A stretch of 64,000 nucleotides of DNA from Neurospora intermedia (lineage: Eukaryota; Ascomycota; Sordariomycetes; Sordariales; Sordariaceae), in contig BTPP01000003.1 in the NCBI GenBank assembly GCA_037102815.1, positions 1,798,001 to 1,862,000 of the forward strand. Direction: 5' to 3'. The position numbers and the translations under genes were made by a program. Every line of letters begins with the position of its first letter. Position 1 is the stretch's first letter. Of the stretch, positions 24,501-35,394 are shown piece after piece. A model generated the notes under the pieces. That model saw only the letters and a list, made by a program, of their open reading frames with translations, made no database searches and was not told where the DNA came from.

Positions 24501-24626
24501 GGTTCCTTTGTTGTCCTTCTGGAACATCGTCAAGCAACAGAAAACCCGGTTGTCTCAAATTTGATTTTTCCTTGCCCTATCTTGCTTTGCCTTTACCGTC
24601 CCTTTCCCCGCCCCGTGTAGTCAACA

Positions 24627-24908
24627 ATGTCTAACCAAGCAGTCTTTCAAGACATTCATGACGAGTTCGATAGCTCCCGCTCGTCCCTTATGTTATCACC
24701 GCACTTAGGCCGTCACCCGGCCACCGAGTTGGTAATCCTTTGCATACAACGCTCCCTAGTTCCTTGCCATCACATACATGGTCCTTTTACTAGTATTGTT
24801 GCATGTAATGTGATATGTAATACTTCTTCTCGTACCCTCCACAAGATACTGTACATACCATACACCGTTCTGAAGATTCTGTGTAAATGTGCACTATCAG
24901 ATAACTGA
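24627..24908 (+). CDS. Possible small ORF or first exon, unrecognised (low confidence)
   Basis: A 93-codon frame starting M-S-N-Q-A-V-F-Q-D-I-H. It is listed only because its start looks genic: a pyrimidine-rich leader (about 24560-24615) followed by CAACA before the ATG. Codons 1-35 read as a normal hydrophilic protein. A GTAATC donor-like site follows codon 35, so the frame could be a first exon, but I could not find a convincing second exon. It may equally be chance. Confidence 0.15.
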   Translation: MSNQAVFQDIHDEFDSSRSSLMLSPHLGRHPATELVILCIQRSLVPCHHIHGPFTSIVACNVICNTSSRTLHKILYIPYTVLKILCKCALSDN

Positions 24909-26894
24909 GTTCAACGGGCACAAAGACATGCGGGTATGCGAACTCGGCCCGCGGATGTGATTATCCTTGGGTATTGATACTACCACACCCTGCCATCGAC
25001 CACGATGTGCCTGCCTCATTGACCATTGACTGCATTTCCGGGGAGTCTCATTGCATCAGTTCATACCCTCATATACTGCCTTAGTTGGGGTGAAAATTAT
25101 TCGAGTCGAATTTGACAGCCTAAGGAGAGGGAGATTCTCTCCGGCCCTATCATACATTTTGTGTAGTCAGTACTGGTAGTTCCCCCTCCTCTTTCCTTGA
25201 CTTTCAATTTCACTCGCGCACATATCCTCTTCTAGCCTTCCCTTCGAGTCTCTATTGGTCGGTCAGTTTTGGGGGACCACCTACCTATTCTCCAGGGATT
25301 TCCGCAAGGATCTTTGCAGCATCCAGGCCATTGCGAATAACCTGTTAATCAATGAGGTGAGTTCGCGATGAGGACTGACGAGAGACAGACAAACGTTGGC
25401 TTTTGAGAACACCCTTTGACTACACATTATTGTGCCATAAAGAATGGCATTTCCTTCTTCTTGATCTTCAACTGAAAACATTGACTAGCGCGCTAGTCAC
25501 AGACATGTGGACGTTGAAGAACTATAGCTTCCGTATAACCCATGTATAGAGAACCAACCGTTCGTGACACCAGGCACCACACACCTTGTTGGTTCCAGGA
25601 CTACAGTAGTAGGTATGTAATTCATCAAGACATAAGCAGTCTATTACGTGGCAAGACACTGATTGACCCTTACCGGTAATGTATATCGACAGATTCATCA
25701 ATTCCCATTACACCAACACAACATGGATTTTCCGACGTCCCACGGGACACAACAACACCATTTCATCTCTACATAGAAGATAATATCACTGCACTAAAAA
25801 GACACCTGCGCACACGCCGAGGTGCACTGACGGAAACGCCATGCGTTGACCGAGACATGCAAGCAATCTAAATCTCTACAACCACACCATCACCCGCTCA
25901 TGTATATAGAGGTGTCCGTCCATCTATCTATCGACTACTATGGTACCAAGGAAGCTCAAACTTTTTCGCTGATAACACCCAACGATGGTTCCCCTTCTTA
26001 ACTAATCGATATGTCCACTATCCGATCTCGACTTGCTCCAGCTTCAGATGTGGTGATGGCATGTTTCTTCCAGCCCACCCTCGGGCCGATGCGCGCAATA
26101 CAAAAATATTGGCAGGTAGATGCCAGCCGAGAGATACCTACTTCGACGGCACATGAGCTCACCCGCCGGTTCGGACGTGTGTTTAATCCACTTGATATCG
26201 TATGCACACAGGCTTTCAATCAAAAGGGCCAAGCGCTTGAGGCTCGCGGTGGAACCCAGTGTCTTGTGGACCTTGCATATCGCTAGACTTGCAAAGACAT
26301 GACGACTACATACCTAGGGAAGGAACATGGCAAACGAATTGGATCACGTATTCCACGTATCGGCATTGAAGCACTGGGTGTTGAGAATAGTTATGACTGG
26401 AGCGTTCGTGAGGCTATTTGTCCTACAGAAGCATCCAGGCTATCTATCATTCTCTAGCGCGGAAGTAGCCATCCAAAGCACAATGACGGAAGAGGACCGT
26501 TGAGTGTTATCGCAAGTATCACTTCCAGTTCACAACACTTCTTGGTCAATGCTTGCCGGTTTTCGTTGTCTGCACTTGCCAACTCTTTTCAATGGGAAGA
26601 GGTTGAGATCGGCAAAGACGGGTCGGAGAGTTAGCCAAAATTCAACACACTTCAAAATGTTGAAGGCTTCCTGGAGAGAAACGGAAAGTGTTAGTAAGGA
26701 CAAGGCGGCTCCTCCGGCTGTGCAGGATCAGTGTAATTCAGAACCTTTGGCTTCCATTTGAAAGGCTGTGGAAGCTACCTCTACTTACTAGTTGCAGGTA
26801 AAGTACAGGGTTTCAACTTTCAGGCCAGTATCACTTTTGAGCGGTTCCTTCCCTGGCATGTCCTGGTGGACATCACCACACATCCTACACCCAC

Positions 26895-26932
26895 TCAACA
26901 ACAACAACAACAAAAAGAAAAGAAAAAAAAAA
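26895..26932. repeat. CAA repeat followed by an A-rich tract
   Basis: Six or so CAA units run into a purine tract of A with single G interruptions. Simple sequence inside the gene-poor interval. Confidence 0.8.
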
Positions 26933-28218
26933 CCACTCTCCCCTCCACTTCTTTGCCTCGAGAAATCATGAAGCAGGAAGGTTCAATGGCCAACAGTGCT
27001 TCATCGCTACCTCTCTGGATAAGAAAGTTCAAGTACCGAAATGGATAAAAATGGGAAGGGGGAAACCCAGACCGCCAAGCGACGCCGTTTGACTTCGTGG
27101 CATGGTCAAATAGGCTCGCTAGGTACCTGAGTCGGAAATAAAGCCAACACTAAACTAAAACCTAGACGTAGATCCCCGACGGTCATGCAGAAGCAGATAA
27201 AAGAAGACGAGAAGCAGGGTTTCAATATGGAGATTGATTGTTTCACCGTTACCGGAGCGGTTGACCGACTGATAACATCCATACCTCTCTACACAGCAAT
27301 ACCTACTATTTACAGGTCAGGGGGAAGTAGCTAACGGTTATCGACACGATGACGACTTCGACAGGGGAAATAAAACGAAACGAATCATGAGATGGCAATT
27401 GAGACCGTGTTCAGCCATGACACAAAAACATGCTAGTCTTGAAGCAGGGATTCTAACACCGGTACCTGTCTATCGCCGTCCATCAAGCTTTCCTCCCTTC
27501 CTTCATCACATGCCCGCGTTGTCCAATGCTGTAGTAGGAGGAAAGCTGAGGTGGATATGAATGACACTAGCGCCCGCTCTCTTCTCTTTCAATACACACC
27601 CCCGAGAGTGTGCCCATCGATCACATCATCATCACCTTCACACTCCAACACTTTTCTAGCGAAACTGAGATGAAGTGGAGAGACTACCAAAAGAATTGGG
27701 TCAAGACGACTGACTGGAGTTGGCCGTACAGCGGGATGAGCCGCGAGATTCGGTTCACTAGCCACGTGTCTTCGTGTCGATTTCCTTTTAACTCATTCGG
27801 CGGAAGTAGTAGTGTCAAAGGTTTGTCATTGCCTTCGTTGTTGCTCTCATTTAGTCACGGTGATACTCGAATGACACCAACTTGTTGAGGGTGACGATGA
27901 ATAATCCCCTTGCCTCCGAATCAGTCACACATGTCTCTTGAACTTGTTCCTTTTCCCAGCTAGCTCACAGCGCAACCTAGGCAAGATAGTTTTTAACTAG
28001 GTAGGTAAACATAGAAGTCCCCCAAGATCGCCGACGAACAAGACCTCTCTCCCAAGCGTCTCCGTGATATCCGGGGTATCCATCCATCCTCTTCCAGCTC
28101 TTGCAATGGACCAAAGTCAACATTGAAAAGCCATAGACCACCAATCACGTAGGCAGAGCGTCCAGTAGCCAGCCGGCCATCCAGCCATCCAGTCGGCAAA
28201 AGCCGCAAAACCGCTACC

Positions 28219-29927
28219 TTAAACTCTCTCCGCAAATGCAACCTCCCTCGGAATCCTGAAGCTAGCGCAAAACATCCTCTTAGCCGGCGCCACATCCCTA
28301 ACATCATGAACCGCCACCTCGCCCTCGACATCCGGATTACCCGGTTTAACAGGGAAGCCCAAGTACTTGGTGATTCTCTCACAAATATCGTTGAGGGGTG
28401 TCTCATCATCAGCCTTGAAGGAGAAGCAGTGGACATGCACGAGGGGCAGTTTGCGACCGCTCTCGGCAGAGAAAAGGTCCTCGTGGCCGGCGTACACACC
28501 GCGGTAGCAGCCCAAGAACTCGATGGCGGTGGCGGGCAGGTTCATGACGAAGTGCGAGATGGTGGGCGGGATGTTGACGCGCTTGGGCTCGGGCTTGGGA
28601 GCCTTCTTGGCGCGCGAGGGCGGCTTGGGGGCGATGAGGACGTGCTCGCCGTTCTTGTGGGCTTCGAGGACTGAGTCGGCGGCGTGGTGGATGAAGGTCC
28701 GGCCGTCTTCGCAGAAGGGGCGGACGTATTGCGAGACCTGGGTGCTAGGTTAGATCCAACGAAAACAAAAAAGAGATAATAAAGCAGGATCTGTGATGAT
28801 AGAGGAGTTCATACCTTGTTCCTGTTAATGGCCACCTGCATGTACTTGTTGCTCTCGGGATTCATGTCGTTAGCCCAGACAAAGACGCCCTTCTTGCCAG
28901 CCGGGACCGCAAAAGGGCCTATGCCAGCCATGACATCACACACCACCTCGCCGGGCTCGAACATGTTGATGAGCCTGCGGTGCTCCGCTTCCAGCTTGCT
29001 GTTCCAGTACACCTTTGAGTAGTCAAACTCGAAAGAGCAGGCGTTCTCGGTGACCTGGACCTGCATGTCGTCGGGACCAGCCAGAACCTCATACTGGAAG
29101 GTCCTGAACTCGGATTCGGCTCCGACATTGTCAACCTTGTTGATGACGGTTCGGATGTTGGTGGTCTTGTCCAGGATGACCTCGGCAATCACCTTCTTGT
29201 AGGGGATGTAACGCTCGCGTAGGTTCATGTGGGCTGGACTCTGGTTAGAAACAACAAGCTGAGAGAAGGGCAGGCCAGTCAGTGTCCATTCTCACTCACC
29301 GACATGACCAGCGGTGTTGAAGCCAGATGGGATATCGTCATGAAGTTCCTCTGGAAGGATAGAGGTGATGATATCATCTGCAGCCAACCGTTAATTAAGT
29401 GAAACTGGTATGAGGAGGGTCTTGATACAGGTTTCATACGATATGTCCAGTAGTCATAGTTGAGCTGGAGCTCATAAGGAATAACAGACAACTCCTTCTT
29501 CTGGACACCTTCCTTGAGAACAGCCCCCCAAGTCTCTGGTTCTGAAAGAAGAGGAAAAAGCAGACAAAATGATTAGTCTTCGATTATGTTTTTTTTGATG
29601 GCCATGATTTTTCTAACCTGGTGCCTTGACGTTGGGGCTAAGAAGCAGGCATTTCTTTCCTTGGTCGGCGAGGGCCTTGTCTGGGTGATTCACAATAGGG
29701 GACAGTCTGTCCTGGCGCAAGAGCTCCTTGCTGTGCTCAAGCTCTTTTCTGTACTTGGATATAAGACGGTTATCGTTAACGGCGGCGGCAGCCAAGTTGA
29801 CAGTCTTTGTGAACAGAGCCCGGTTGAGGGCGCCAGCGCCTGAACGAACTACGGGTGGGCTGAAAATGGCCATATCTTGAGTCTTCCCTTCCCCACTCCC
29901 CTGGTTTTCCTTTTCTGATTGAGACAT
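28219..29927 (-). CDS. TRM5: tRNA (guanine-37-N1)-methyltransferase Trm5
   Basis: Five exons on the minus strand, 29927-29618, 29541-29440, 29377-29300, 29233-28815 and 28737-28219, give 475 aa with phase kept at every junction; the four introns are 62-77 bp with donors GTTAGA, GTATGA, GTGAGT and GTATGA. The joins recreate Trm5 blocks: V-I-P-Y-E-L-x-L-x-Y-D-Y-W, then G-H-V-A-H-M-N-L-R, then the SAM-binding segment V-V-C-D-V-M-A-G-I-G-P-F-A with W-A-N-D-M-N-P, then M-N-L-P-A-T-A-I-E-F-L, the equivalent of the N-P-P motif. The enzyme makes m1G37 in cytosolic and mitochondrial tRNAs, preventing +1 frameshifting. Met1 and Met19 are both possible starts; leader choice could decide mitochondrial targeting, as known in yeast. 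The third intron has two nearby AGs; the one giving G-H-V-A-H is right. Confidence 0.95.
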
Positions 29928-30581
29928 GGTTAGTGAAACTGGTTTAGATAACTCAATACACTACTGTGTGCAGTGGATTGGTGGAGTGTCCTGTCTTTTT
30001 GGAAGCTCAACTCACCTTTCGTAAAATACAAATTGGGCGAATGAAGTGAAACTTTGTTACGGGGCAACCGCAAGGCTAAACTGCAATAAACAGAGAGCCC
30101 CACACTAAGGTGTGGCTGAATTATCTTATCTCTGCCCTTTAGAACAAGGCTGCATCGCAGCGGAACGTCATGAGTGGCTGATACAGGCATATGTCCTGAG
30201 CCGACCACTTCAGTCCTGTCCTTTTGATATTGACCATTGTATCTCCTTACATGTCACTTTCTAATACTGTTTCTTGACATCGGCCAGTCCGAGTCGCGAG
30301 CCATTGTTGGGTGATCAAAATCTTTTCCCCAGTTCACTCTCGTCTCCGACTCAATCATATCTCTCTTCACTCGAGTAGCAAACATCCCTTTTCAGTTAAG
30401 CAAACTTCTAATGCACCACATAGAATAATGATAAACAGATGAATATTCCCCGCTCGCATGCTTGCAGAGTCAAATCTATAATCCTCATGTGTTAACCGCC
30501 AATTGAATCCAACCACTGCGTCACTCGATTAAGTCGATTGAATTCGGGTTCCAGCCACTGGCCACCTGGCACCGCTCGGTT
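29928..30581. other. Intergenic: TRM5 promoter and NUS1 3' region
   Basis: About 650 bp between tandem minus-strand genes. One short frame (29930-30208) shows no recognisable feature. Nothing else seen. Confidence 0.5.
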
Positions 30582-31711
30582 CTACCTTCCCCAGCGCATT
30601 TGTGCGCCGGCATACTTTAAAAGTCCCCGATAGAAAACTTGATAATTGACCCCCTCATTGTCCTGGACATGAGAGATCTCAGTCAAGCGAACTTGCCATG
30701 GAGGATAGCCAACCAGTTCGACACGGGGACCAAACAACAGAAGGAGGTCCGGTTCGCCCATGACACTCTCGCTCAACTCCGCATCGACTAGCTCAGTTGT
30801 GATATCCGAAGTCGAGATCTTACCCCGCTGAGACATATCAGCGAGAGTTTTGGTAAGATCGACTATGGAATCACGGCCGTCCTCCGCTGATAGAATCATG
30901 ACTGAGAGATGCTTGATGCCATCGTTCTCGCTACGGCTTGCGGCAAGGGTTGGGGCCGTCTCCATTGAAGGGCAGTGAGGTGCTCTAATCCCAATGCCGG
31001 GAGTGTTCGGTCCGAAGTATGCGGCAAGCTTTTGTGTCATGGATCTGTGAACGCGAGGAAGATAACCTTTCAATGTTCCTGATTGGTGGGAATGATATTA
31101 GTCTTTTCTTTCTTAGCCCGTCAAGCTCCGTGGCGGAAGATCCACGTACCTGTTTTTTCATAAATGGATAGCTGAGGAATCCGGGCACTTGCGCACCAAG
31201 CAGCAATGTCCGAAGCTTCCTCAATCAGCTTAGCCAGGCCGGTACCGCCTCTAGCGTCCTCGTCCAAGGTCAAGATAACACTGAGGTGGTTTGGTAGCCT
31301 TCGCAGGTCCTTGACATCGTTGTAAATGAGATCGGGCGCCCGGTGGTGGTGGTGATAGATGGAAGACACTTTGTTGAACACTTGGTGGTATGCTTGGCGG
31401 ATTCGGATGTAGAGCGAGAACAGAGCATGTATAATAGTAAAGACCAGCAGGTGCCAGTGCGTCTTCAGAAAGCGCCGTACTCCTAGCCTCTGTTGGTCTT
31501 CCATTGCTCGTTTGCTGGCTTGCTCCGAGGGGTGCAAAGGGGGCGAAGGCAGATAGGGCTATCCTAAAGGTTAGCAGTCAACTCTCTATAAGCCATGGCG
31601 CATCAGGAGTAGACGTACCTTGAGCAGCCTTATCCTCTCTTCGGGCGTGAGCATTTTGTGGCCGAGTTTCTCATCGCGCCGGTAGGCCTCGATATCCCGT
31701 GGTTTGAACAT
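30582..31711 (-). CDS. NUS1: Dehydrodolichyl diphosphate synthase complex subunit Nus1 (NgBR homologue)
   Basis: Three exons on the minus strand, 31711-31619, 31558-31150 and 31078-30582, give 332 aa; introns of 60 and 71 bp both use donor GTACGT. The first acceptor must be GATAG at 31559-31563, since the TTTAG five bases earlier breaks the frame. Residues about 60-80 (H-W-H-L-L-V-F-T-I-I-H-A-L-F-S-L) form a membrane segment. The C-terminal half is a degenerate cis-prenyltransferase fold with L-S-I-Y-E-K-T-G-T-L-K-G-Y and ends M-R-W-G-R, carrying the R-x-G motif that Nus1/NgBR supplies to the active site. With Rer2/Srt1 it makes dehydrodolichyl diphosphate at the ER for N-glycosylation. The start at 31711 (M-F-K-P-R-D) was chosen because upstream in-frame codons look non-coding; an upstream Met at 31858 is possible. 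Confidence 0.9.
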
Positions 31712-32751
31712 TTTGACGTGGAGACTGTCGCGCAACGGTCGTCGCAATGGGCCTTGTCGCACCTCGGCCGGAAGACTGTGGCAATACCTATGTACGATAT
31801 GACAGGACGAGTGTTGGGACGACGATGGCGGGGGTCTTGGGATAACCGCAGGATACACGGGCTGACACAGAAAAGGAGAGCGTTGAGGAGGAGGAGGATG
31901 GCAGGATGCAGTTCAGAGTCAGTCCACCGCTGAAGGTCTAGTTGCGCATAAAACGAGCAAGCAGAAAGAGAGGCTGACGAGAAAAAGAATGGGGCCAGTT
32001 GGAAGTTCTGAAAGATGGGTAGGTAAGTGCAGGCTGCTGAAGGTGGATTCAGTTGCTTGCAGCTATCATACTACCCCAGTTGGCTACCGCAGCACCGTGG
32101 TCAGTATACGCAGTATATGGTAGCGAGCGGGAAATCATCCCAAAACCACCTCACCACTCTGGCAGCTTCCCTCGAACCGTCCACGAGATCCCTGTCTGAT
32201 GTCAGATTATCTCGGGAAAGAAACATCTGAAAGTTCCCCTCTGTTCCCCACCAAAAACCTGTCCTTACGACTGGTAACTGTGGCTGAAGAAAGCGCAGGG
32301 ACCAGGTTGATGTTGGGCCACAAAAAAGTGGGCCACAATCCAACGTACGTTGCCCGAACGGCGTGGTGGTGGGTTCAATCATATGGAATTCCCCAATCCG
32401 TGCCCGCAGAGGTACCCGCGACGGCAGGGAACGACATCCTCACGACGCTCTGCAACTCCCGGACAGCCCCTGGCACCCCTCCCGCTACACCTCCTCCACC
32501 CCAGGGCAGGCCCGACGGTGACCACCCACGGCACCCTTCCACGCCGTGCATACCTCTACACACCTTCAACTCCGCGGTATGGGTTGATACGACAACAGCT
32601 CAGCAGCGTCGTGTAATGCATCTACGACTACACCGACAATCATTTCAACTTCAATAACTGCGACTTTCGAGAATCGCAACGTCTCCCATCGTAAACACAC
32701 ACCCAGCTTGATGCGCTCTCTCGATCTCCCTGCCAGGTGACACACGCCGCC
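31712..32751. other. Divergent intergenic region between NUS1 and SEC10
   Basis: About 1.0 kb with both promoters. The strand facing SEC10 has a CA/CT-rich leader (32440-32740). Open frames here are short and featureless (for example 32199-32657). Confidence 0.5.
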
Positions 32752-35394
32752 ATGGAACGCGGCGGACCCGGCACCACGAGGTCCCCCGGCCCCGGGCTCT
32801 TCCCCAAGGGCCCCAGCTTCACCATCGACGACTTCTCCAGTAAAGACTTCATTGTACGCGACTTTGTCGATTCCCTCGCCGACACTGCCTTTCCAGCGAA
32901 CCGCCGCTCCAACCCCACGAGTGCGAGCACCCCCTTTGACCCCAAGCCCCTCATCCGGACCTTCGAGAATGCGCTGTCACAGTTGGGCACTCTGAGCGAG
33001 GAGTTGCAGGAGAAGGAATCAGAGCTCTTATCACAGGTTCGGCGAGCAGAGATTCAACATGACCAGACTCTCGATACGCTTGGTCGGAAGCTAGACCAGT
33101 CAATGGCCCAGTTCGAGGCCCTCGACTTGACCCTGAATAACTCCAGCACAAATAGCGGCTTCATGAACGGACACGGCCGACCTGATGGTGGAGGAAACAT
33201 TGCCGTTCAGATTGGAGAGAAGCTGGAGGAGCTGGATAGGAAACGAAGGAAGGCGCAGGACGCCAACTTCCTGATTCAGTGCTGGACAGAGGTTTCCGAG
33301 ACAGGCCAGCTCACCTCGCTCGAGGAGATTCAGAGACAGGGCGGTGCCGAGAACAAGGTTCGCTGCGCCGTCATTGCTCGCCAGCTTATGCGCATCAGTC
33401 AGAGACTAGACCCTTTTTCGTGGGTAACAGGTGGCCTCCGTGCCAATGGCATCGCTAACGGCGCTACGCGGAAGCACAACACTAGGGAGGCTCTCGAAAA
33501 GTTCTGCGAGCATCTTGAGCAAGACCTTCTGAAGCAGTTTAACAACAGTTACCGCCGGCAAAATTTCGACGACATGATGGAGTGCGCAAAGGTCCTCTAC
33601 GATTTCCACGGCGGTGCCAGCGTCATCGCCGCCTTCGTGAACCAGCACCAGTTCTTTATCGACCGAGACCAACTCATCACCGACGAGGTTACGACAGATG
33701 GCGAGATGTGGGAGCAACTGGCTGATCCCGATTCCGACCCACCAGGTGTCGAGCCCAGTCTGCAATCTCTTGTTGACGAGGTCAAGATCGTGATGCAGGA
33801 GGAATCTTTTATCATTAAGCGTGCCTTCCCATACTACGAGACAGTCCTCATCAAGTTTATACAGCGTGTTTTCCAGCAGTCTATCCAACAGCGGCTGGAG
33901 ATGCTACTGGACAAAGCGACGACAATCTCATCGCTCGCCTATTTACGCTCCTTGCATGCGTCGAGATCCTACATTGGTGCTTTGGTGGAAGACCTGAAAA
34001 CCCACGGTCTTACAGAACACCCGGAACCATGCTCTGCACAAATATCACAGACTCTTGATCAGCAGCTAGAGGAATTATTCGTCCCCTATTTACTTCAAAA
34101 CTCATACATCGACAGGGAAAGGAAGAGTCTGGAGGAACTGTACAATTCGTTGCTCTTCAAGTTCACCTTGTATCACTCACGCAGGAAGAAGGCTCCCTCG
34201 GGCTTCATGGCCGCTATTGCCCAACAGGGCACTCAGCTTTTGGCAACCGCTAAAGATGCCTACATGGAGCGACTCGATTCGTCAGACCTTACGCCCACTC
34301 AGAAGCGCATGATGTTGAAGGTTGCCGGTCTGCAAGACAATAGCAGCAACAAGAACGAGATCGAAGTGTCGGAGGAGCACGGCCGCCTGAGCGTACAGAA
34401 CGCCAAGCGCATGATTGTCTGGTTGGCCGAAAGCGTGCGCAGAACGCTCGAGATGGGTTCGGGAAGCGAAACCCCCAAAGACATCAACATCTTGCTCAAC
34501 CTTCTCCTAACCAGCATGGGCCAAGTCTACGTTGAGACTGCCCTCGATGCCGCCTTGGACACTGCCACGTCGCAGGAGAACATCAAGACGGAACCTGACC
34601 TCTCGTACCTCCCTCACATCAAACCGGCCGTCACCATCACGAACCTCATGTCGCGGTTCATCACAACTGTGCTGATCCGGCTTGCCGAGTCCAACACAGC
34701 CCTGCGCCGCAGCATGGAGGCCCAAGCCAAGCAAGCCATCGAGGCCACGGAGCGGAAGACCAACGCCGTCCTCAAGAGCACCATGGATGTGGCGGTCAAC
34801 TGGGTCGCCAAGATCCTGGCGGGCCAGAAGAAGACGGACTACCGGCCCCGCGACAACGACCTCGAAGGCTTCGTCGACCTGCAGACGCCCACCTGCCAGA
34901 CTATCTGCACGTTCTTGGCCTCCAAGGTGGCGGCGCAGGCCGCGCTGGCTATCGACGGCCACAACCTTGAGCTGTTCAGCTCCGAACTCGCCCTGGCCGT
35001 CCACTCGCTCTTGTTTGAGCACTTCAAGAAGTTCTCAGTCAACGCCACCGGTGGCTTGATGGTGACTAAGGATATCGCCAAGTACGTGACAACAATGAAG
35101 GAGTGGCCGTTGACCAAGGAGGTGCAGGCGATTGTTGAGCTGCTTACCGAGGTCGGATACCTCTTCATCATTGGACCCGAGGCCCTTCGCGAACGTTCCA
35201 AGTTCTTGGCTACGGGCAGTGGTGGTGCTGGGGGAGGAGGAGGTGGTGGTGGTGGTGGCGGTGGTGCCGCTGGGGGTGCGGCGAGCGGTGGCGGATCGGG
35301 TAAGAAGTTGCAAAAGGCGGATTTCAAAGCCTTTGTGCAGAAGAGAGAGGATGCCGCTACTCCCGGTATCCAGGGTGTACTGGCTGGACTGTGA
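32752..35394 (+). CDS. SEC10: Exocyst complex component Sec10
   Basis: An 880-aa intronless ORF. ATG 32752 in good context (CGCCGCC before it) is taken as the start; the open frame extends five codons upstream without ATG. A predicted coiled coil at about 75-130 (E-E-L-Q-E-K-E-S-E-L-L...) and the helical body match the Sec10 family, for example Q-S-I-Q-Q-R-L-E-M-L-L and the C-terminal G-Y-L-F-I-I-G-P-E-A-L. Sec10 links Sec15 and the other exocyst subunits and tethers secretory vesicles at the growing hyphal tip. Length is close to the family norm (about 800 aa). A Gly-rich insert (residues about 822-852, with a run of 12 Gly) sits just before the last ~30 residues. Confidence 0.93.
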   Translation: MERGGPGTTRSPGPGLFPKGPSFTIDDFSSKDFIVRDFVDSLADTAFPANRRSNPTSASTPFDPKPLIRTFENALSQLGTLSEELQEKESELLSQVRRAEIQHDQTLDTLGRKLDQSMAQFEALDLTLNNSSTNSGFMNGHGRPDGGGNIAVQIGEKLEELDRKRRKAQDANFLIQCWTEVSETGQLTSLEEIQRQGGAENKVRCAVIARQLMRISQRLDPFSWVTGGLRANGIANGATRKHNTREALEKFCEHLEQDLLKQFNNSYRRQNFDDMMECAKVLYDFHGGASVIAAFVNQHQFFIDRDQLITDEVTTDGEMWEQLADPDSDPPGVEPSLQSLVDEVKIVMQEESFIIKRAFPYYETVLIKFIQRVFQQSIQQRLEMLLDKATTISSLAYLRSLHASRSYIGALVEDLKTHGLTEHPEPCSAQISQTLDQQLEELFVPYLLQNSYIDRERKSLEELYNSLLFKFTLYHSRRKKAPSGFMAAIAQQGTQLLATAKDAYMERLDSSDLTPTQKRMMLKVAGLQDNSSNKNEIEVSEEHGRLSVQNAKRMIVWLAESVRRTLEMGSGSETPKDINILLNLLLTSMGQVYVETALDAALDTATSQENIKTEPDLSYLPHIKPAVTITNLMSRFITTVLIRLAESNTALRRSMEAQAKQAIEATERKTNAVLKSTMDVAVNWVAKILAGQKKTDYRPRDNDLEGFVDLQTPTCQTICTFLASKVAAQAALAIDGHNLELFSSELALAVHSLLFEHFKKFSVNATGGLMVTKDIAKYVTTMKEWPLTKEVQAIVELLTEVGYLFIIGPEALRERSKFLATGSGGAGGGGGGGGGGGGAAGGAASGGGSGKKLQKADFKAFVQKREDAATPGIQGVLAGL
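35215..35307 (+). repeat. GGT/GGA trinucleotide tract coding poly-Gly in SEC10
   Basis: GGT and GGA codons repeat in frame, giving an uninterrupted run of 12 glycines within a Gly/Ala/Ser-rich linker near the C-terminus. It is probably polymorphic in length. Confidence 0.85.

Larger units (their letters stand above)
18508..28218. other. Large interval (9.7 kb) without a supportable protein-coding gene
   Basis: Composition is ordinary, without RIP signature. The longest frames are about 185 codons (19141-19695), most below 100, and none has recognisable domains or convincing splice partners. Pyrimidine- or purine-rich stretches near 18800-19300 probably belong to the Reg1-like promoter and leader. 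TAGGTA/TACCTA recurs about 14 times between 19.9 and 28.0 kb. Candidate short frames that could be parts of spliced genes are 21309-21620 (-), 24627-24908 (+) and 26011-26286 (+). I found no tRNA, 5S rRNA or transposon remnant. It may carry long UTRs, non-coding RNA, or a small lineage-specific gene. Confidence 0.5.

Noticed and set aside
34507-35022. 171-codon minus-strand frame inside SEC10
   Set aside because: Shadow of the SEC10 coding strand, with no independent signals.
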